From CAYZXL01 sp964482435 (GTDB taxonomy: Bacteria > Auribacterota > JABMQX01): DNA of 47,965 nucleotides. The notes beneath the pieces are model-generated. The model was not told the origin of the DNA. It ran no database searches and saw only the letters and a program-made list of their open reading frames with translations. A program made the position numbers and the translations under genes. The stretch spans positions 1-47,965 of the forward strand of contig CAYZXL010000033.1 in the NCBI GenBank assembly GCA_964482435.1, given 5' to 3'. Of this stretch, positions 1 through 9,387 are shown one piece after another (positions within the stretch are counted from its first letter, which is position 1; the number at the start of each line of letters is the position of its first letter).

Positions 1-390
1 ATTCGGCTGAGTCCCGCCTCGGCGGGACAGAACATGATCGCTGTGACTTTGGCGGTGGCTTACTTCGTGGCGATGTGGCTCGGAGAGGGGCTGAGACTTC
101 CCATCCTGACTCACCACGCCCTGGCTGCCAGCAAGCGTCTGTTTAGCGTACCCGACTTTCGCTATTACGCCCTTGCGGACGGCATCAAATGGGCCTTTGA
201 AGGCTGCCAGACCCCTTTCTGGTCGCATCCGCAGCAACCCCGGGCCGATCCTCAAATCATGCTCCCCATATAGCCCAAATTCCGGGGAAACTCCAGAGGT
301 ACCTTGCGTTTGAGCTGGTTTCGTGGTAAATACTGAGCCAGTGGATCAGCAGGTCAGGCGACTGCTAACGGTTTGTCTAAGGGGTAGATC
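1..390. other. Upstream region without a supported gene
   Basis: No convincing gene is seen. A 79-codon open frame (34-273, plus) begins with a hydrophobic stretch but has no recognisable family, no clear ribosome site and an ordinary intergenic look, so it is not called. A perfect inverted repeat lies at 11-28. The last 20 bases hold the ribosome binding site (AGGGG, six bases before the ATG at 391) of the following gene. Confidence 0.5.
11..28. other. GC-rich perfect hairpin
   Basis: GTCCCGC and GCGGGAC pair perfectly over seven bases around a CTCG tetraloop. No T-run follows on the plus strand, so this may be the tail of a terminator or repeat belonging to a gene outside the window. Function is not determined. 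Confidence 0.4.
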
Positions 391-3300
391 ATGAAAACGT
401 CCACCTTTCTTCTCTCCTCCGTATGTTCATCAATCTCGCTTGTTATTTCCCCCCCGATCGCGGCTGCGACGTGGTATGTGGCTGCGGAGGTGGCTTTGTC
501 GGGCGATGGCGGTTCCTGGGAGACGGCGTTCAAGGCGATTCAGGAGGGGATAGACGCCGCCTCCGACGCCGATACTGTCATCGTCGCGCAGGGCACCTAC
601 GTCGAGAACATCCATTTCCACGGCAAGAACATCACCCTCACCAGCGCCGACCCCCTCGACTCCGCCGTCGTTGCCAACACCATCATTGACGGAAACAAAT
701 TGGGCTCCGTCGTCACCTTCTCCGGCACCGAGGACGAAACCTGCGTTATTGCGGGCTTCACGATTCGCAACGGAAAGGCGGAATATGGGGGCGGAATCCA
801 CGGTGGTCCAGAGAATGCTCACACACACGCAAGGGTAGAGAACAACACTATCACCGCCAACTCAGCCGCTTTCGCAGGCGGACTGGCATACTGCGACGGA
901 ACTATCAGGAACAACATAATTCTGGAGAACTCAGCTACCTTTGGGGGTAAATATCTGGGGGGCGGCGGCCTCCTCCGCTGCAACGGCGCCATCGAGAATA
1001 ACATCGTCGCCCGAAACTCCGCTAAATGGTGTGGCGGGGGCTTGTTTGAGTGCCAGGGCGTCATTCAAAATAACGTAATCGCCGCGAATTCAGCCACTGA
1101 CGGCGGGGGGCTCTACAGGTGCCACGGAATTATTCAGAGCAACAGAATTTCAAGCAATATGGCCGAAAATAGCGGCGGGGGAATCTACGACTGTGACGGC
1201 ACTATTCGCAACAACCTCGTCGCTCGCAACTCGGCTGAGTTCGGGGGCGGGCTGTTTTGGTGCAAAGGGGTAATCCTGAGCAATACCATCTGCGAGAACT
1301 CAGCGTACTGTAGCGGGGGGATATACGGCCCGGGCGGCCCTATCCGCAATTGCATCATCTGGGGAAACAGCAGCAGCAGCGGTACCCCAGATCTTTCCCC
1401 GTGGTCCACGCCGATATATTCCTGCATTCAGGACTGGGCCAGCGGCGGCGAAGGGAACATTTCCGAGAACCCCGGTTTCGCCCCCGGTTACCGCCTCTCG
1501 CCCGATTCGCCCTGCATTGACGCGGGCAAGAATGAGGACTGGATGTGGCAAGCGTTCGACCCTGACGGCAATCCCCGAATCCTCACCGGCATTTCATCCA
1601 TGACGGTTGACATGGGAGCATACGAATACGCTCCCGGGGGGCCTCCCACAAAAAGATGGTACGTCAACGGTTCGGTCGCTCAATCGGGCGACGGGAGTTC
1701 CTGGCAGGCAGCGTTCAAAACAATTCAGAGAGGTATAGACGCCGCGTCGCACGGCGACACCGTGAACGTCGCAGGGGGCAGGTACCTGGAAAATATCAGT
1801 TTCAACGGCAAGAACATCACCCTTTGCTCCACCGACCCGACCGATCCACGTGTTGTCGCCAAGACCGTTATTGATGGGAGCCAAAATGGTCCTGTTGTGT
1901 CCTTCCTGGGAACAGAAGACGAAACCTGTGTCCTTGCCGGCTTCACCATTAGGGATGGGGGAGGGGAAAGTGGTGATGGAATCTCCGGCGGGGTCTTCAA
2001 AACTCGGACTCATGCCACAATTCGTGGCAATATCATGTCCGAAAATTCCGGGTCGGGGTTAATTTATTGCGACGGCGTTATCCAGAACAACACTGTCTCC
2101 GGAAACAGCGGGGCCGGGCTCGTTTTGTGTTTTGGCACGATTCAAAACAACACTATAAAGGGAAACACGTGTAGTGGCCTCTCCTACTGCCACGGTACGA
2201 TCCGGAACAACACGATCTGCGGCAACTCAGCCGATTACGGCGCGGGCCTCTATTACTGCCGCGGCATCATCCTCGACTGTATCATCTGGGGTAACCTCAC
2301 GCGCGAGCAACTCTGGAACTGCTCCGCTCCAACGTACTGCTGCATCGAACGCTGGGACGCCGGTGGAGAGGGGAATATCAACTACTTCCCTTACTTTGTG
2401 GACGCAGACAACGGTGACTATCATTTGCAGAGATGGTCTCCCTGCATAGATGCCGGCGATCCCGCATCCACCTTTTACAATGAGCCTGAGCCAAACGGGG
2501 GGCGCGTTGACATGGGAGCCTACGGCAACACTCCGGAGGCAACACCGAAGTCTGGCGACGCAGACGGTGACGGGCTGCCCGACGACTGGGAGATCGAGTT
2601 ATTCGGCGACCTCGCTCAGGGTCCGAACGACGACCCGGACTCTGACGGGATGCCAAACATAGAAGAATACCGCCGCGGCTTCGGCCCACTGACGCCACTC
2701 GCGGTGTGGCATGTGGACGCATCGCTGCCTGTCTCCGGCGACGGCAAAACCTGGCAAACGGCCTTCACGACAATCCAGGAAGGTATCGATGCGGCATCGG
2801 AGCGCGACACCATCATTGTCGCCGAGGGAACTTATGTGGAGAACATCCGCCTCCACGGTAGGAACATCATCCTAACCAGCACCAACCCACTCGATTCCGA
2901 CGTCGTGGACAAGACGACAATAGATGGCAACGACGCCGGGCCTGTCGTCACTTTCCTTGCGACGGAGGATGAAACGTGCGTGTTGACCGGTTTCAGTATC
3001 CAGGACGGAAAAGCAGAATACGGAGGAGGAATCTGCGGCGGCACGTATGACTATGCCACGCGCGCCACAATCAGCCATAACCTGATAATTTGGAACGAAG
3101 CCGACGATTCAGGCGGAGGAATTGCCTTCTGCAACGGCAATATCTGCCACAACATCGTGTCCGAGAACTCCGCCGATGGTGGTGGCGGAGGCCTCTACCG
3201 GTGCGATGGCGCAATCGAGCATAACGTGATCAGATGGAATTCGGCCGGGCACGGCGGCGGATTGTGCGGTTGCGAGGGTGTCATCCGAAACAACATCATC

Positions 3301-5208
3301 TGGGGGAACCTTGCGGATTGGGGCGGCGGTGGGCTGGACTACTGCGGCGGCATCATTCAGAACAACACTGTCACAGCAAACGTTGCCGAGTACGCGGGGG
3401 GACTTCAGAGCTGCTGGGGCACAATTCTCAACTGCATCATCTGGGGAAACCTCCCCAGCGAAACCAGCCAGATTGTTGACTCGAGCGAACCGGCGTACTG
3501 CTGCATCGAAGAGTGGATGGGTGGAGGCGAGGGGAGCATAGCCTTCACCCCATACTTCGACAATGAGCCCTGGGGCGACTTCCATCTCAAATCATGGTCG
3601 CCCTGCATAGACGCGGGCGATCCTTCTTCCCCTTTCTCTAACGAACCGGAACCGAACGGCGGGCGCGTGAACATGGGCGCCTACGGCAATACCCCTGAAG
3701 CTACCTCCAGGCCGCCGGATTCGGACATAGACGCCGACAACCTCCCCGACGGCTGGGAATTGTACTGGTTTAATGACCTTGAACAGGACGCTGACGGAGA
3801 TGCTGATGGTGACCGCATCACAAATATCGTAGAGTACCGCTATGCATGGAACCCGAAGGAAGCCTCAATTACCGTTGTCGAGAGCCTGAGGAGGAAGAAA
3901 TGCTACCAGACGATACAAGTTGCCCTGTGCGAGTCAGTCCATGGCGATGAGATAGTGGTCTATCCCGGATTCTATTCGGAGAATATCAGGTTCGGCGGCA
4001 AAAACGTTGTGCTGAGGAGCACGAACCCGTCGGACGCCAGCGTAGTCGCGAGCACTATCATTGATGGGGGACAGGCGCGACCCGCTGTCACATTCGATGG
4101 AACGGAGGATGAGAGGTGCCTTCTTTCCGGCTTTACAATCCAGAATGGATCCGCCGGGATTTGCGGCGGGACGTGGGAGATTCGCACTCATGCCACAATC
4201 GAGCATAACATCATTACCAGAAACTCGCCAGGCACGTGGGGCGAGGGCGGAGGAATATATTGCGCCGACGGCACTATCCGCAACAATAGCATCTGCGCAA
4301 ACTCCGCTGGTTACGGAGGCGGACTGTACGCTTGCGATGGTACGATCGAGAACAACGCCATTTTCGCAAACACGGCAAGGGACGGCGGCGGCCTATACAG
4401 TTGTCACGGAATCATCCAGAACAACACGATCAGCGGAAACGCCGCTTACCGAGACGACTCCGTCGAAGCGTATGGCGGCGGTTTGGCCTATTGCGACGGC
4501 ACGATCTACAACAATGTCATTTCCGGAAACTCGGTGACGGGATGGTACGCAATCGGCGGCGGCCTTTACTCCTGTAGTGGCGTGCTCGCCAATAACACAA
4601 TCGTCGGGAATTCTGCCTGGGGCGGCTATGCGGGAGGCGGCGGTGTTGCTGGTTGTAATGGCACAATCCTCAATTGCGTCATCTGGGGGAATACCGCACC
4701 CGAGGCTCCCCAAGTCTGGGGTTCCACCGAGCCCACCTACTCCTGCATCCAGGACTGGATTGAGGGCGGCGAAGGCAACATTGCGCAGGAGCCGCTTTTC
4801 TTTGATCCGGACGGGCCCGACGGCGACCCGAAGACCTTCCTCGATAACAATTATCGTCTCTCCGCCGAATCGCCCTGCATAGATGCCGGCAAAAACGAGG
4901 ACTGGATGTGGGCAGCGGTTGACCTTGATGGCAATCCGCGTGTGTGGGGCGACAGGGTGGACATGGGGGCTTACGAGTACGGTTCCTTCCCGTTCCAGGT
5001 GGTCGGAGTGATCGGGAGCAGTGACGGCGGTGCTGAGCTTACCTGGAATAGCAGGCCGGGAGATACTTACACGGTCTGGTCCTGCTCAGGCCTCGCGGTT
5101 GGTGATTGGACAGAGGAGTCCATCGTCGCCTCCGGAGGTGAGATAGCCGTTTGGAGAGATCCCGCTACGACGTCGAGCCGCAAGTTCTACCGAATCGAGC
5201 TGAAGTGA
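391..5208 (+). CDS. Giant secreted right-handed beta-helix repeat protein
   Basis: A 1605-residue exported protein. Residues 1-26 form a signal peptide (short charged start, hydrophobic core, small residues before ATWYV). The body holds four divergent copies of one module starting near residues 27, 420, 770 and 1160. Each opens with a 'SGDG-SW--AF--IQ-GID' type block, then 'GTY-ENI', 'GKN--L-ST-P', 'IDG' and 'GTEDE-C-L-GFTI' motifs, followed by many short rungs ending in NN(T/I)I or NSA. This is the pattern of parallel beta-helix (DUF1565/pectate-lyase-like) proteins. Asp-rich calcium-type loops (DADGDGLPDDWE and a relative) separate modules 2/3 and 3/4. The end, FYRIELK, resembles a carboxy-terminal domain common in secreted proteins of PVC-type bacteria. 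Likely a cell-surface or secreted carbohydrate-binding or adhesive protein; no catalytic residues can be assigned. The ATG at 391 has AGGGG six bases upstream. Confidence 0.85.
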   Translation: MKTSTFLLSSVCSSISLVISPPIAAATWYVAAEVALSGDGGSWETAFKAIQEGIDAASDADTVIVAQGTYVENIHFHGKNITLTSADPLDSAVVANTIIDGNKLGSVVTFSGTEDETCVIAGFTIRNGKAEYGGGIHGGPENAHTHARVENNTITANSAAFAGGLAYCDGTIRNNIILENSATFGGKYLGGGGLLRCNGAIENNIVARNSAKWCGGGLFECQGVIQNNVIAANSATDGGGLYRCHGIIQSNRISSNMAENSGGGIYDCDGTIRNNLVARNSAEFGGGLFWCKGVILSNTICENSAYCSGGIYGPGGPIRNCIIWGNSSSSGTPDLSPWSTPIYSCIQDWASGGEGNISENPGFAPGYRLSPDSPCIDAGKNEDWMWQAFDPDGNPRILTGISSMTVDMGAYEYAPGGPPTKRWYVNGSVAQSGDGSSWQAAFKTIQRGIDAASHGDTVNVAGGRYLENISFNGKNITLCSTDPTDPRVVAKTVIDGSQNGPVVSFLGTEDETCVLAGFTIRDGGGESGDGISGGVFKTRTHATIRGNIMSENSGSGLIYCDGVIQNNTVSGNSGAGLVLCFGTIQNNTIKGNTCSGLSYCHGTIRNNTICGNSADYGAGLYYCRGIILDCIIWGNLTREQLWNCSAPTYCCIERWDAGGEGNINYFPYFVDADNGDYHLQRWSPCIDAGDPASTFYNEPEPNGGRVDMGAYGNTPEATPKSGDADGDGLPDDWEIELFGDLAQGPNDDPDSDGMPNIEEYRRGFGPLTPLAVWHVDASLPVSGDGKTWQTAFTTIQEGIDAASERDTIIVAEGTYVENIRLHGRNIILTSTNPLDSDVVDKTTIDGNDAGPVVTFLATEDETCVLTGFSIQDGKAEYGGGICGGTYDYATRATISHNLIIWNEADDSGGGIAFCNGNICHNIVSENSADGGGGGLYRCDGAIEHNVIRWNSAGHGGGLCGCEGVIRNNIIWGNLADWGGGGLDYCGGIIQNNTVTANVAEYAGGLQSCWGTILNCIIWGNLPSETSQIVDSSEPAYCCIEEWMGGGEGSIAFTPYFDNEPWGDFHLKSWSPCIDAGDPSSPFSNEPEPNGGRVNMGAYGNTPEATSRPPDSDIDADNLPDGWELYWFNDLEQDADGDADGDRITNIVEYRYAWNPKEASITVVESLRRKKCYQTIQVALCESVHGDEIVVYPGFYSENIRFGGKNVVLRSTNPSDASVVASTIIDGGQARPAVTFDGTEDERCLLSGFTIQNGSAGICGGTWEIRTHATIEHNIITRNSPGTWGEGGGIYCADGTIRNNSICANSAGYGGGLYACDGTIENNAIFANTARDGGGLYSCHGIIQNNTISGNAAYRDDSVEAYGGGLAYCDGTIYNNVISGNSVTGWYAIGGGLYSCSGVLANNTIVGNSAWGGYAGGGGVAGCNGTILNCVIWGNTAPEAPQVWGSTEPTYSCIQDWIEGGEGNIAQEPLFFDPDGPDGDPKTFLDNNYRLSAESPCIDAGKNEDWMWAAVDLDGNPRVWGDRVDMGAYEYGSFPFQVVGVIGSSDGGAELTWNSRPGDTYTVWSCSGLAVGDWTEESIVASGGEIAVWRDPATTSSRKFYRIELK

Positions 5209-5844
5209 TTGGCGCCTGGCAGCGGTGCCTTGCTTCTGGGCGTGAAACGCAGATGCCCAGGCGCGGGGTCTGGGCCCCGGAGATCAAGTGGCAGTAACGC
5301 TTACCGGAAGGAGGGTTGGCAAGCGACGTTCCTTGGTTGAGAGAAATGCAGACCTATGCCAAAAGCGGGTTCCCCTAACGGGTAGAATCCATTTCGATGA
5401 TTTTGCGCAAATTCCATATTCGCAATCGGCGGCACCATCGCCGATTCCAATCAAGGGCATACCGTTTCGGCAGTTCAACTCGACTCCACCGGACAGCAAC
5501 TCCTCTCTCAAAACCCGTTCTGGGCCTTTCTTCCATCGTCCGCACGTTTTCTGGCGTTTCGTGTGCAGCATGAGCGGAGTAGCTACAGGAGGGTCGCTCC
5601 TGTCGGCGAGGGCTATCCTTTTCTGTTGCAGTGGCCCCGGGAAAGCGCACGAGGAAGGTGAGTGCATCCCCGGGAGTCGTTCATCGCATGGCGGGGAGTT
5701 TTCGATGTCGCTCGCATTTGGTCCGCAGCTCCATCCGCAAAATGTGAATTGGCACCCTTTGGCGGGGATGTATACTACCCGCGGAGTTCTGGTTGGGAAG
5801 TCCCGCTAAAACCAAGACCAAGTGCGCTTTTCTCTTCTGCTGTC
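5209..5844. other. Intergenic region with a promoter
   Basis: No gene is supported. The open frame upstream of 5845 could extend the next gene to 5662, but its translation does not look like the family amino terminus. Near 5238-5262 a CTGGGC/GCCCAG inverted repeat follows the beta-helix gene but has no T-run. A sigma70-like promoter sits at 5749-5776. Confidence 0.5.
5749..5776 (+). promoter_or_regulatory. Sigma70-like promoter for the UroD-like/oxidoreductase pair
   Basis: TTGGCA (5749-5754) and TATACT (5771-5776) are separated by 16 bases, each one mismatch from the -35 and -10 consensus. Transcription would begin near 5783, giving a ~60-base leader before the ATG at 5845. The position argues against the longer upstream start at 5662, because that codon would lie outside the transcript. 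Confidence 0.55.
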
Positions 5845-7083
5845 ATGACACAACGCGGCCTCTTTTTTGAACTGACCAAGGGAAAGCAAACTACTGTCGT
5901 CCCGTTTTTCCCGGACATCAGTGACTGGTACAAGGTCAGGCGCCTTCCCCTCGACAGGGCGCATGAGATACCAACGGGGAGTTTCATCCCGGACAACGCT
6001 CCGTTTCACCACGACTCCTTTGGAATGCCTCCGGAATTCGCGGACTGGACGTACCTGGATTTCTACCGCAATTTTGGCTGGGGACTCCCGGTCCACATCT
6101 ACGACTGGTGTGATTTTACTTACCGTGCCTGCGAGCAGATTCGCCGGAAGGAGGAGGACCGAATAATCCAGCAGTTCAGAACGCCCATTGGAACGATAGA
6201 GCGTATTGACGGGATGGCAGCGGACGGAAGCCTTTGCCCGGTGAAACACTTCATAAGCAGCGACGACGATTGGAAGACCCTGCTTTATGTCCTGGAACAC
6301 TCGGCGCCTTTACCGAATTACCAGCGCGTCAGGGAGACCCTGGAGGCCATCGGAGAGTTGGGTGTGGCGGACATCGTGATCTGGCGGTCTCCCTTTGGAA
6401 AGATTTTGACCGAATACGCCGGCCTGGAAACCACAGCATATCAGTTGGCGGACAAGCCGTCTGTGATCAGCGACCTGTTGAAGTTGCAGACAGCCATAGA
6501 CCTCGAAACGGCGAAGCTTGCTGCGGAAAGCCCTGCGAACGTAGTCATTCTCTCCGACCATGCCGACGAACAGATAATCAATCCTGTTTGGTACGAGAAA
6601 TACTGCCTGCCATTTTATCTTCGGCTCAACGAAATCCTCCACGCAAAGGACAAGGTTGTTTCTACTCATCTCGACGGCAACTTCAAGGCCCTTTTCCCGC
6701 TTGTTGCGCGGAGTGGCTTTGACCTGCTTGACGGATGCACGCCGGCGCCAATGACAAACTACGAGGTTGAAGACCTGACATTGGCATTAAGTGGACACAT
6801 GAAGGCGTATTGTGGCGTGCCTTCGATATTCTTCACACAGGATACCGACATCTGCGAGATCACAGCCTTCGCGGAACGCATTATCAAGGCTCTTGCCGGA
6901 AAGGTGATTCTGAATATTGGCGACATTCTGCCTGCCGACGGTGATATTCACAAAGCCATCGCACTCGGCAGATGGGTCGAGCAAGTCAACCGCGGGAGGG
7001 TGGACGTCAGCGGCGAAGACGTTAGCCCGAAGACAGGGTCTGGATATTCCGCAGCGGACACTGAGACCTTCCAGCAGACGTAG
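5845..7083 (+). CDS. Uroporphyrinogen decarboxylase-like (URO-D superfamily) protein
   Basis: A 412-residue protein starting MTQRGLFFEL, with the usual 'VVPFFPDIS' strand of URO-D/MtaA-CmuA-type proteins. The family includes haem-pathway decarboxylases and many corrinoid-dependent methyltransferases; those found beside sugar-type dehydrogenases are usually of the second, poorly characterised kind. In methyltransferase members a zinc site of His-x-Cys is expected near the middle of the barrel. Here the equivalent stretch reads THLDGNFK (His275, Asp277), so the Cys is replaced by Asp, and the zinc-thiol chemistry may differ or be absent. It is followed after 36 bases by the Gfo/Idh/MocA gene, probably in one operon, served by the promoter at 5749-5776. 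No Shine-Dalgarno sequence is obvious before the chosen ATG. Substrate unknown. Confidence 0.75.
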   Translation: MTQRGLFFELTKGKQTTVVPFFPDISDWYKVRRLPLDRAHEIPTGSFIPDNAPFHHDSFGMPPEFADWTYLDFYRNFGWGLPVHIYDWCDFTYRACEQIRRKEEDRIIQQFRTPIGTIERIDGMAADGSLCPVKHFISSDDDWKTLLYVLEHSAPLPNYQRVRETLEAIGELGVADIVIWRSPFGKILTEYAGLETTAYQLADKPSVISDLLKLQTAIDLETAKLAAESPANVVILSDHADEQIINPVWYEKYCLPFYLRLNEILHAKDKVVSTHLDGNFKALFPLVARSGFDLLDGCTPAPMTNYEVEDLTLALSGHMKAYCGVPSIFFTQDTDICEITAFAERIIKALAGKVILNIGDILPADGDIHKAIALGRWVEQVNRGRVDVSGEDVSPKTGSGYSAADTETFQQT

Positions 7084-7119
7084 CCGCCACACACCGATGT
7101 CATACTGAGGAGACCATCA

Positions 7120-8214
7120 ATGGGTGGGAAGGAATTAGGTGTATTGGTGCACGGAGCAGGGTGGGTTTCCGGGGAACACATCAAGGCTTTCCAAAACAAC
7201 CCCCATACGCGAGTGGTCGCGCTGTCCAGTCGCAGGATGGAGAGCGTGAGAAGGCGCGCCCGGGAAGCAGGACTCGAGGGCATCGGAATGTATACCGATC
7301 TCGATCAAGCCCTGAAGCATGAGGGTGTGGACATCGTCTCAATTTGTACCCCCCAGCACCTGCACGCTGAAAATACCATCCATGCAGCAGAAGCAGGTAA
7401 GCACGTCGTCATCGAAAAGCCCGTTGCAAACAGCATGGAGGAACTGCGAGCGATGCGCGATGCCGTCACCCCCGCGGGGGTCAAGACGGTCGTCTCCTTC
7501 GTCCTGCGGTGGAATCCGTTGTTTGAGACGCTGAAATCCCTGATCGCCGATGACGCCTTCGGCAAAGTCTATTATGTCGAAGCGGACTACCAGCACCATA
7601 TCGCCAGCTGGTGGACGGGCTTCGAGGACGCGAGAAAGGAGCAGACCGGCGTCGGAGCCATGCTGGTGGGCGGCTGCCACGCCTTAGACGCGGCGCGCTG
7701 GTTCGCCGGGCAACGTCGGGAAGAGGCCGCGCGCGTCGTCGAGGTGTTTGCCTATCGCGGCGGATGGCGAAAGGAAACCGGTCTGGAGTACAACTATCTT
7801 GCTGGAACGTGGTCTGACAGCAGCCCACCTTTGGAATACAACGGTCTGGAGGTGTTCCTCCTCAAGTTCGCCACCGGCGCCATCGGGAAGGTCTCCGTCA
7901 ACTTCGATTGCATTATGCCGTACACGTTTCCGATCCAGATATTCGGCGACAAGGGGTCGGTCAAAGACAACCGCATCTGGTCGCACAAATTCCCCGGCCA
8001 AAAGAAGTGGATCGAGATTCCAACTATCCTCCCCGACAGTGCCGACGTCACCCACCATCCCTTTCAAGGGGAGATAGACCACTTTGTCAATTGCATCCTG
8101 AATGATCGGGAATCGCACTGCAATCTGGAAGATGCGTATCACACGCACGAGGTCATTTTTGCCGCGCAGGAATGCTATGAGACAGGAAAGCCGGTGACGC
8201 TTCCTCTGGAATGA
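7120..8214 (+). CDS. Gfo/Idh/MocA family oxidoreductase
   Basis: A 364-residue NAD(P)-dependent dehydrogenase of the glucose-fructose oxidoreductase / inositol 2-dehydrogenase type. The amino-terminal Rossmann fold shows 'GVLVHGAGWVSGEH' (about 7-20), the 'VDIVSICTPQHLH' strand (70-82) and the signature EKPVA (99-103) that places the conserved Lys near the nicotinamide. The carboxy-terminal half has the mixed-sheet dimerisation domain, with 'GGCHALDAARW' matching the catalytic Asp/His helix of the family. The ATG at 7120 is preceded by GAGGAGA at a suitable distance. It follows the UroD-like gene by 36 bases and probably shares its transcript. Such pairs usually act on sugars, polyols or their derivatives; the actual substrate cannot be read from sequence. 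Confidence 0.9.
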   Translation: MGGKELGVLVHGAGWVSGEHIKAFQNNPHTRVVALSSRRMESVRRRAREAGLEGIGMYTDLDQALKHEGVDIVSICTPQHLHAENTIHAAEAGKHVVIEKPVANSMEELRAMRDAVTPAGVKTVVSFVLRWNPLFETLKSLIADDAFGKVYYVEADYQHHIASWWTGFEDARKEQTGVGAMLVGGCHALDAARWFAGQRREEAARVVEVFAYRGGWRKETGLEYNYLAGTWSDSSPPLEYNGLEVFLLKFATGAIGKVSVNFDCIMPYTFPIQIFGDKGSVKDNRIWSHKFPGQKKWIEIPTILPDSADVTHHPFQGEIDHFVNCILNDRESHCNLEDAYHTHEVIFAAQECYETGKPVTLPLE

Positions 8215-8222
8215 CCCTGCGC

Positions 8223-8237
8223 GCACTGCAGCAGTGC
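8223..8237. other. Hairpin between convergent genes
   Basis: GCACTG and CAGTGC form a perfect six-base stem with a CAG loop, nine bases after the stop of the dehydrogenase gene and before the convergent UroD-like gene. A second perfect palindrome, AGCCGCGGCT (8302-8311), is flanked by A-rich and T-rich bases. Either could help end transcription, but neither has a long T-run. Confidence 0.3.
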
Positions 8238-8367
8238 TGAACGTAGACGCGGCATCCTGCTGCGTATCTAAGCGGCTGGAAGCCACTTCTACTGACGAAA
8301 AAGCCGCGGCTGTTTCTCAAATGCCGCTTGGGTTTCACTGGAAGGTCTGGAAGCCCCCAAAAATGGA

Positions 8368-9387
8368 TCATCCCGCCCGGTTTTCTTCTGTAGCTGCGTT
8401 CGCCGAATCAAAATGAAACGACCCGCTGGCGATTTCCCCACTTATTATCACAAACTCGTCACACATCGCCGCAATGGCTGTCGGAGCGTGCCCGGCGCCT
8501 GCCGGATCGCTGTACCACATGGCAATGAAGCCTCCTTCCCGACGCCCGAGGAGCGACACCATTTTGCGGCAATAGGCCCGAATCTCTTCAGGCGTGCCAC
8601 GGACCATTGTCTTTTGAATATCAACCGGACAGAAGAACGCTATCCTGCCTCCGAACCTTTTGCCGAGGAGCCCCAACCCCATGTTCTCCTGTTGATCCAT
8701 CTGGATGACATCCAGTCCAACTTCAATGAGATCGTCCAGAATGTCTGCGATATGACCACAACTGTGGAGAAAGGTGAACAACCCCGCTTCATGCGAAGCT
8801 CTGTATATCCGCTCGTAGCAGGGTTTCCATATCTCGCGCCACTTCTTCGGGGAAATCATCAGACTCTTCTGAACTCCCCAGTCATCGGTGAAGAAATAGC
8901 CATCAACCCCCAGAGTCGCGTATCGCTTGATCGCTTGCAGGTTCATGTCCACCAAGATGTCCAGTAACTCGCGCAACCTTCCCGGCGAATCATGAATATC
9001 CACCCATGTATTGGCAAGCCCCCGAAGAAAATGTACTCGCTCGTAGAGAGATATTCCCCTGCCGATGATGAATTTCTCTTTCAAAGCCTCGCGGATTCCT
9101 ATCAGGTGTTCCCAGCGGCTTGACTCGTTGATGTCTGGGACGACAAGGCTGCTGAGGTCGGACCAGTCCTTGAGCGGGAATTCCTTCACCTCGCCCAGAT
9201 TCGATGCGCCAATGTTCGCCCAGACGGCCCCCCATTCGTCTCTACCTGCTCTCGGCCTGGCATCCGGAGAAGGACACATATCCACCCAGGCGAAATCTGA
9301 CCCGTATGCGTCCGGGAGGTCTATTGCTAGCCTGCCGGGTTTTTGAAATCTTATAGTTCGTACTACCACTTCTCTGCCGGTGCTCAT
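8368..9387 (-). CDS. Uroporphyrinogen decarboxylase-like (URO-D superfamily) protein, second copy
   Basis: A 339-residue URO-D-superfamily barrel, shorter and diverged from the gene at 5845. It keeps the family's 'GVDGYFFTDDWG' segment (160-171) and, unlike the other copy, the zinc-type motif FLHSCGH (His208, Cys210) followed by 'GLDVIQMDQQ'. This fits a methyltransferase-like member better than a haem-pathway HemE. AAGGG lies nine bases before the ATG. It is convergent with the dehydrogenase gene and may belong to the same catabolic locus although transcribed separately. No corrinoid-binding protein or reactivase is visible in the window, so a corrinoid link is inferred from family only. Confidence 0.8.
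   Translation of the reverse strand: MSTGREVVVRTIRFQKPGRLAIDLPDAYGSDFAWVDMCPSPDARPRAGRDEWGAVWANIGASNLGEVKEFPLKDWSDLSSLVVPDINESSRWEHLIGIREALKEKFIIGRGISLYERVHFLRGLANTWVDIHDSPGRLRELLDILVDMNLQAIKRYATLGVDGYFFTDDWGVQKSLMISPKKWREIWKPCYERIYRASHEAGLFTFLHSCGHIADILDDLIEVGLDVIQMDQQENMGLGLLGKRFGGRIAFFCPVDIQKTMVRGTPEEIRAYCRKMVSLLGRREGGFIAMWYSDPAGAGHAPTAIAAMCDEFVIISGEIASGSFHFDSANAATEENRAG

Noticed and set aside
34..273. 79-codon open frame at the left edge
   Set aside because: No recognisable domain, no ribosome site, no supporting context in the window.
391..5208. Periodic DNA repeats that might suggest a CRISPR array
   Set aside because: The periodicity comes from beta-helix rungs in a single open frame; repeats are not identical and there are no uniform spacers.
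8413..8967. 184-codon plus-strand open frame
   Set aside because: Antisense to the UroD-like gene, which has the HSCG motif and a proper ribosome site.
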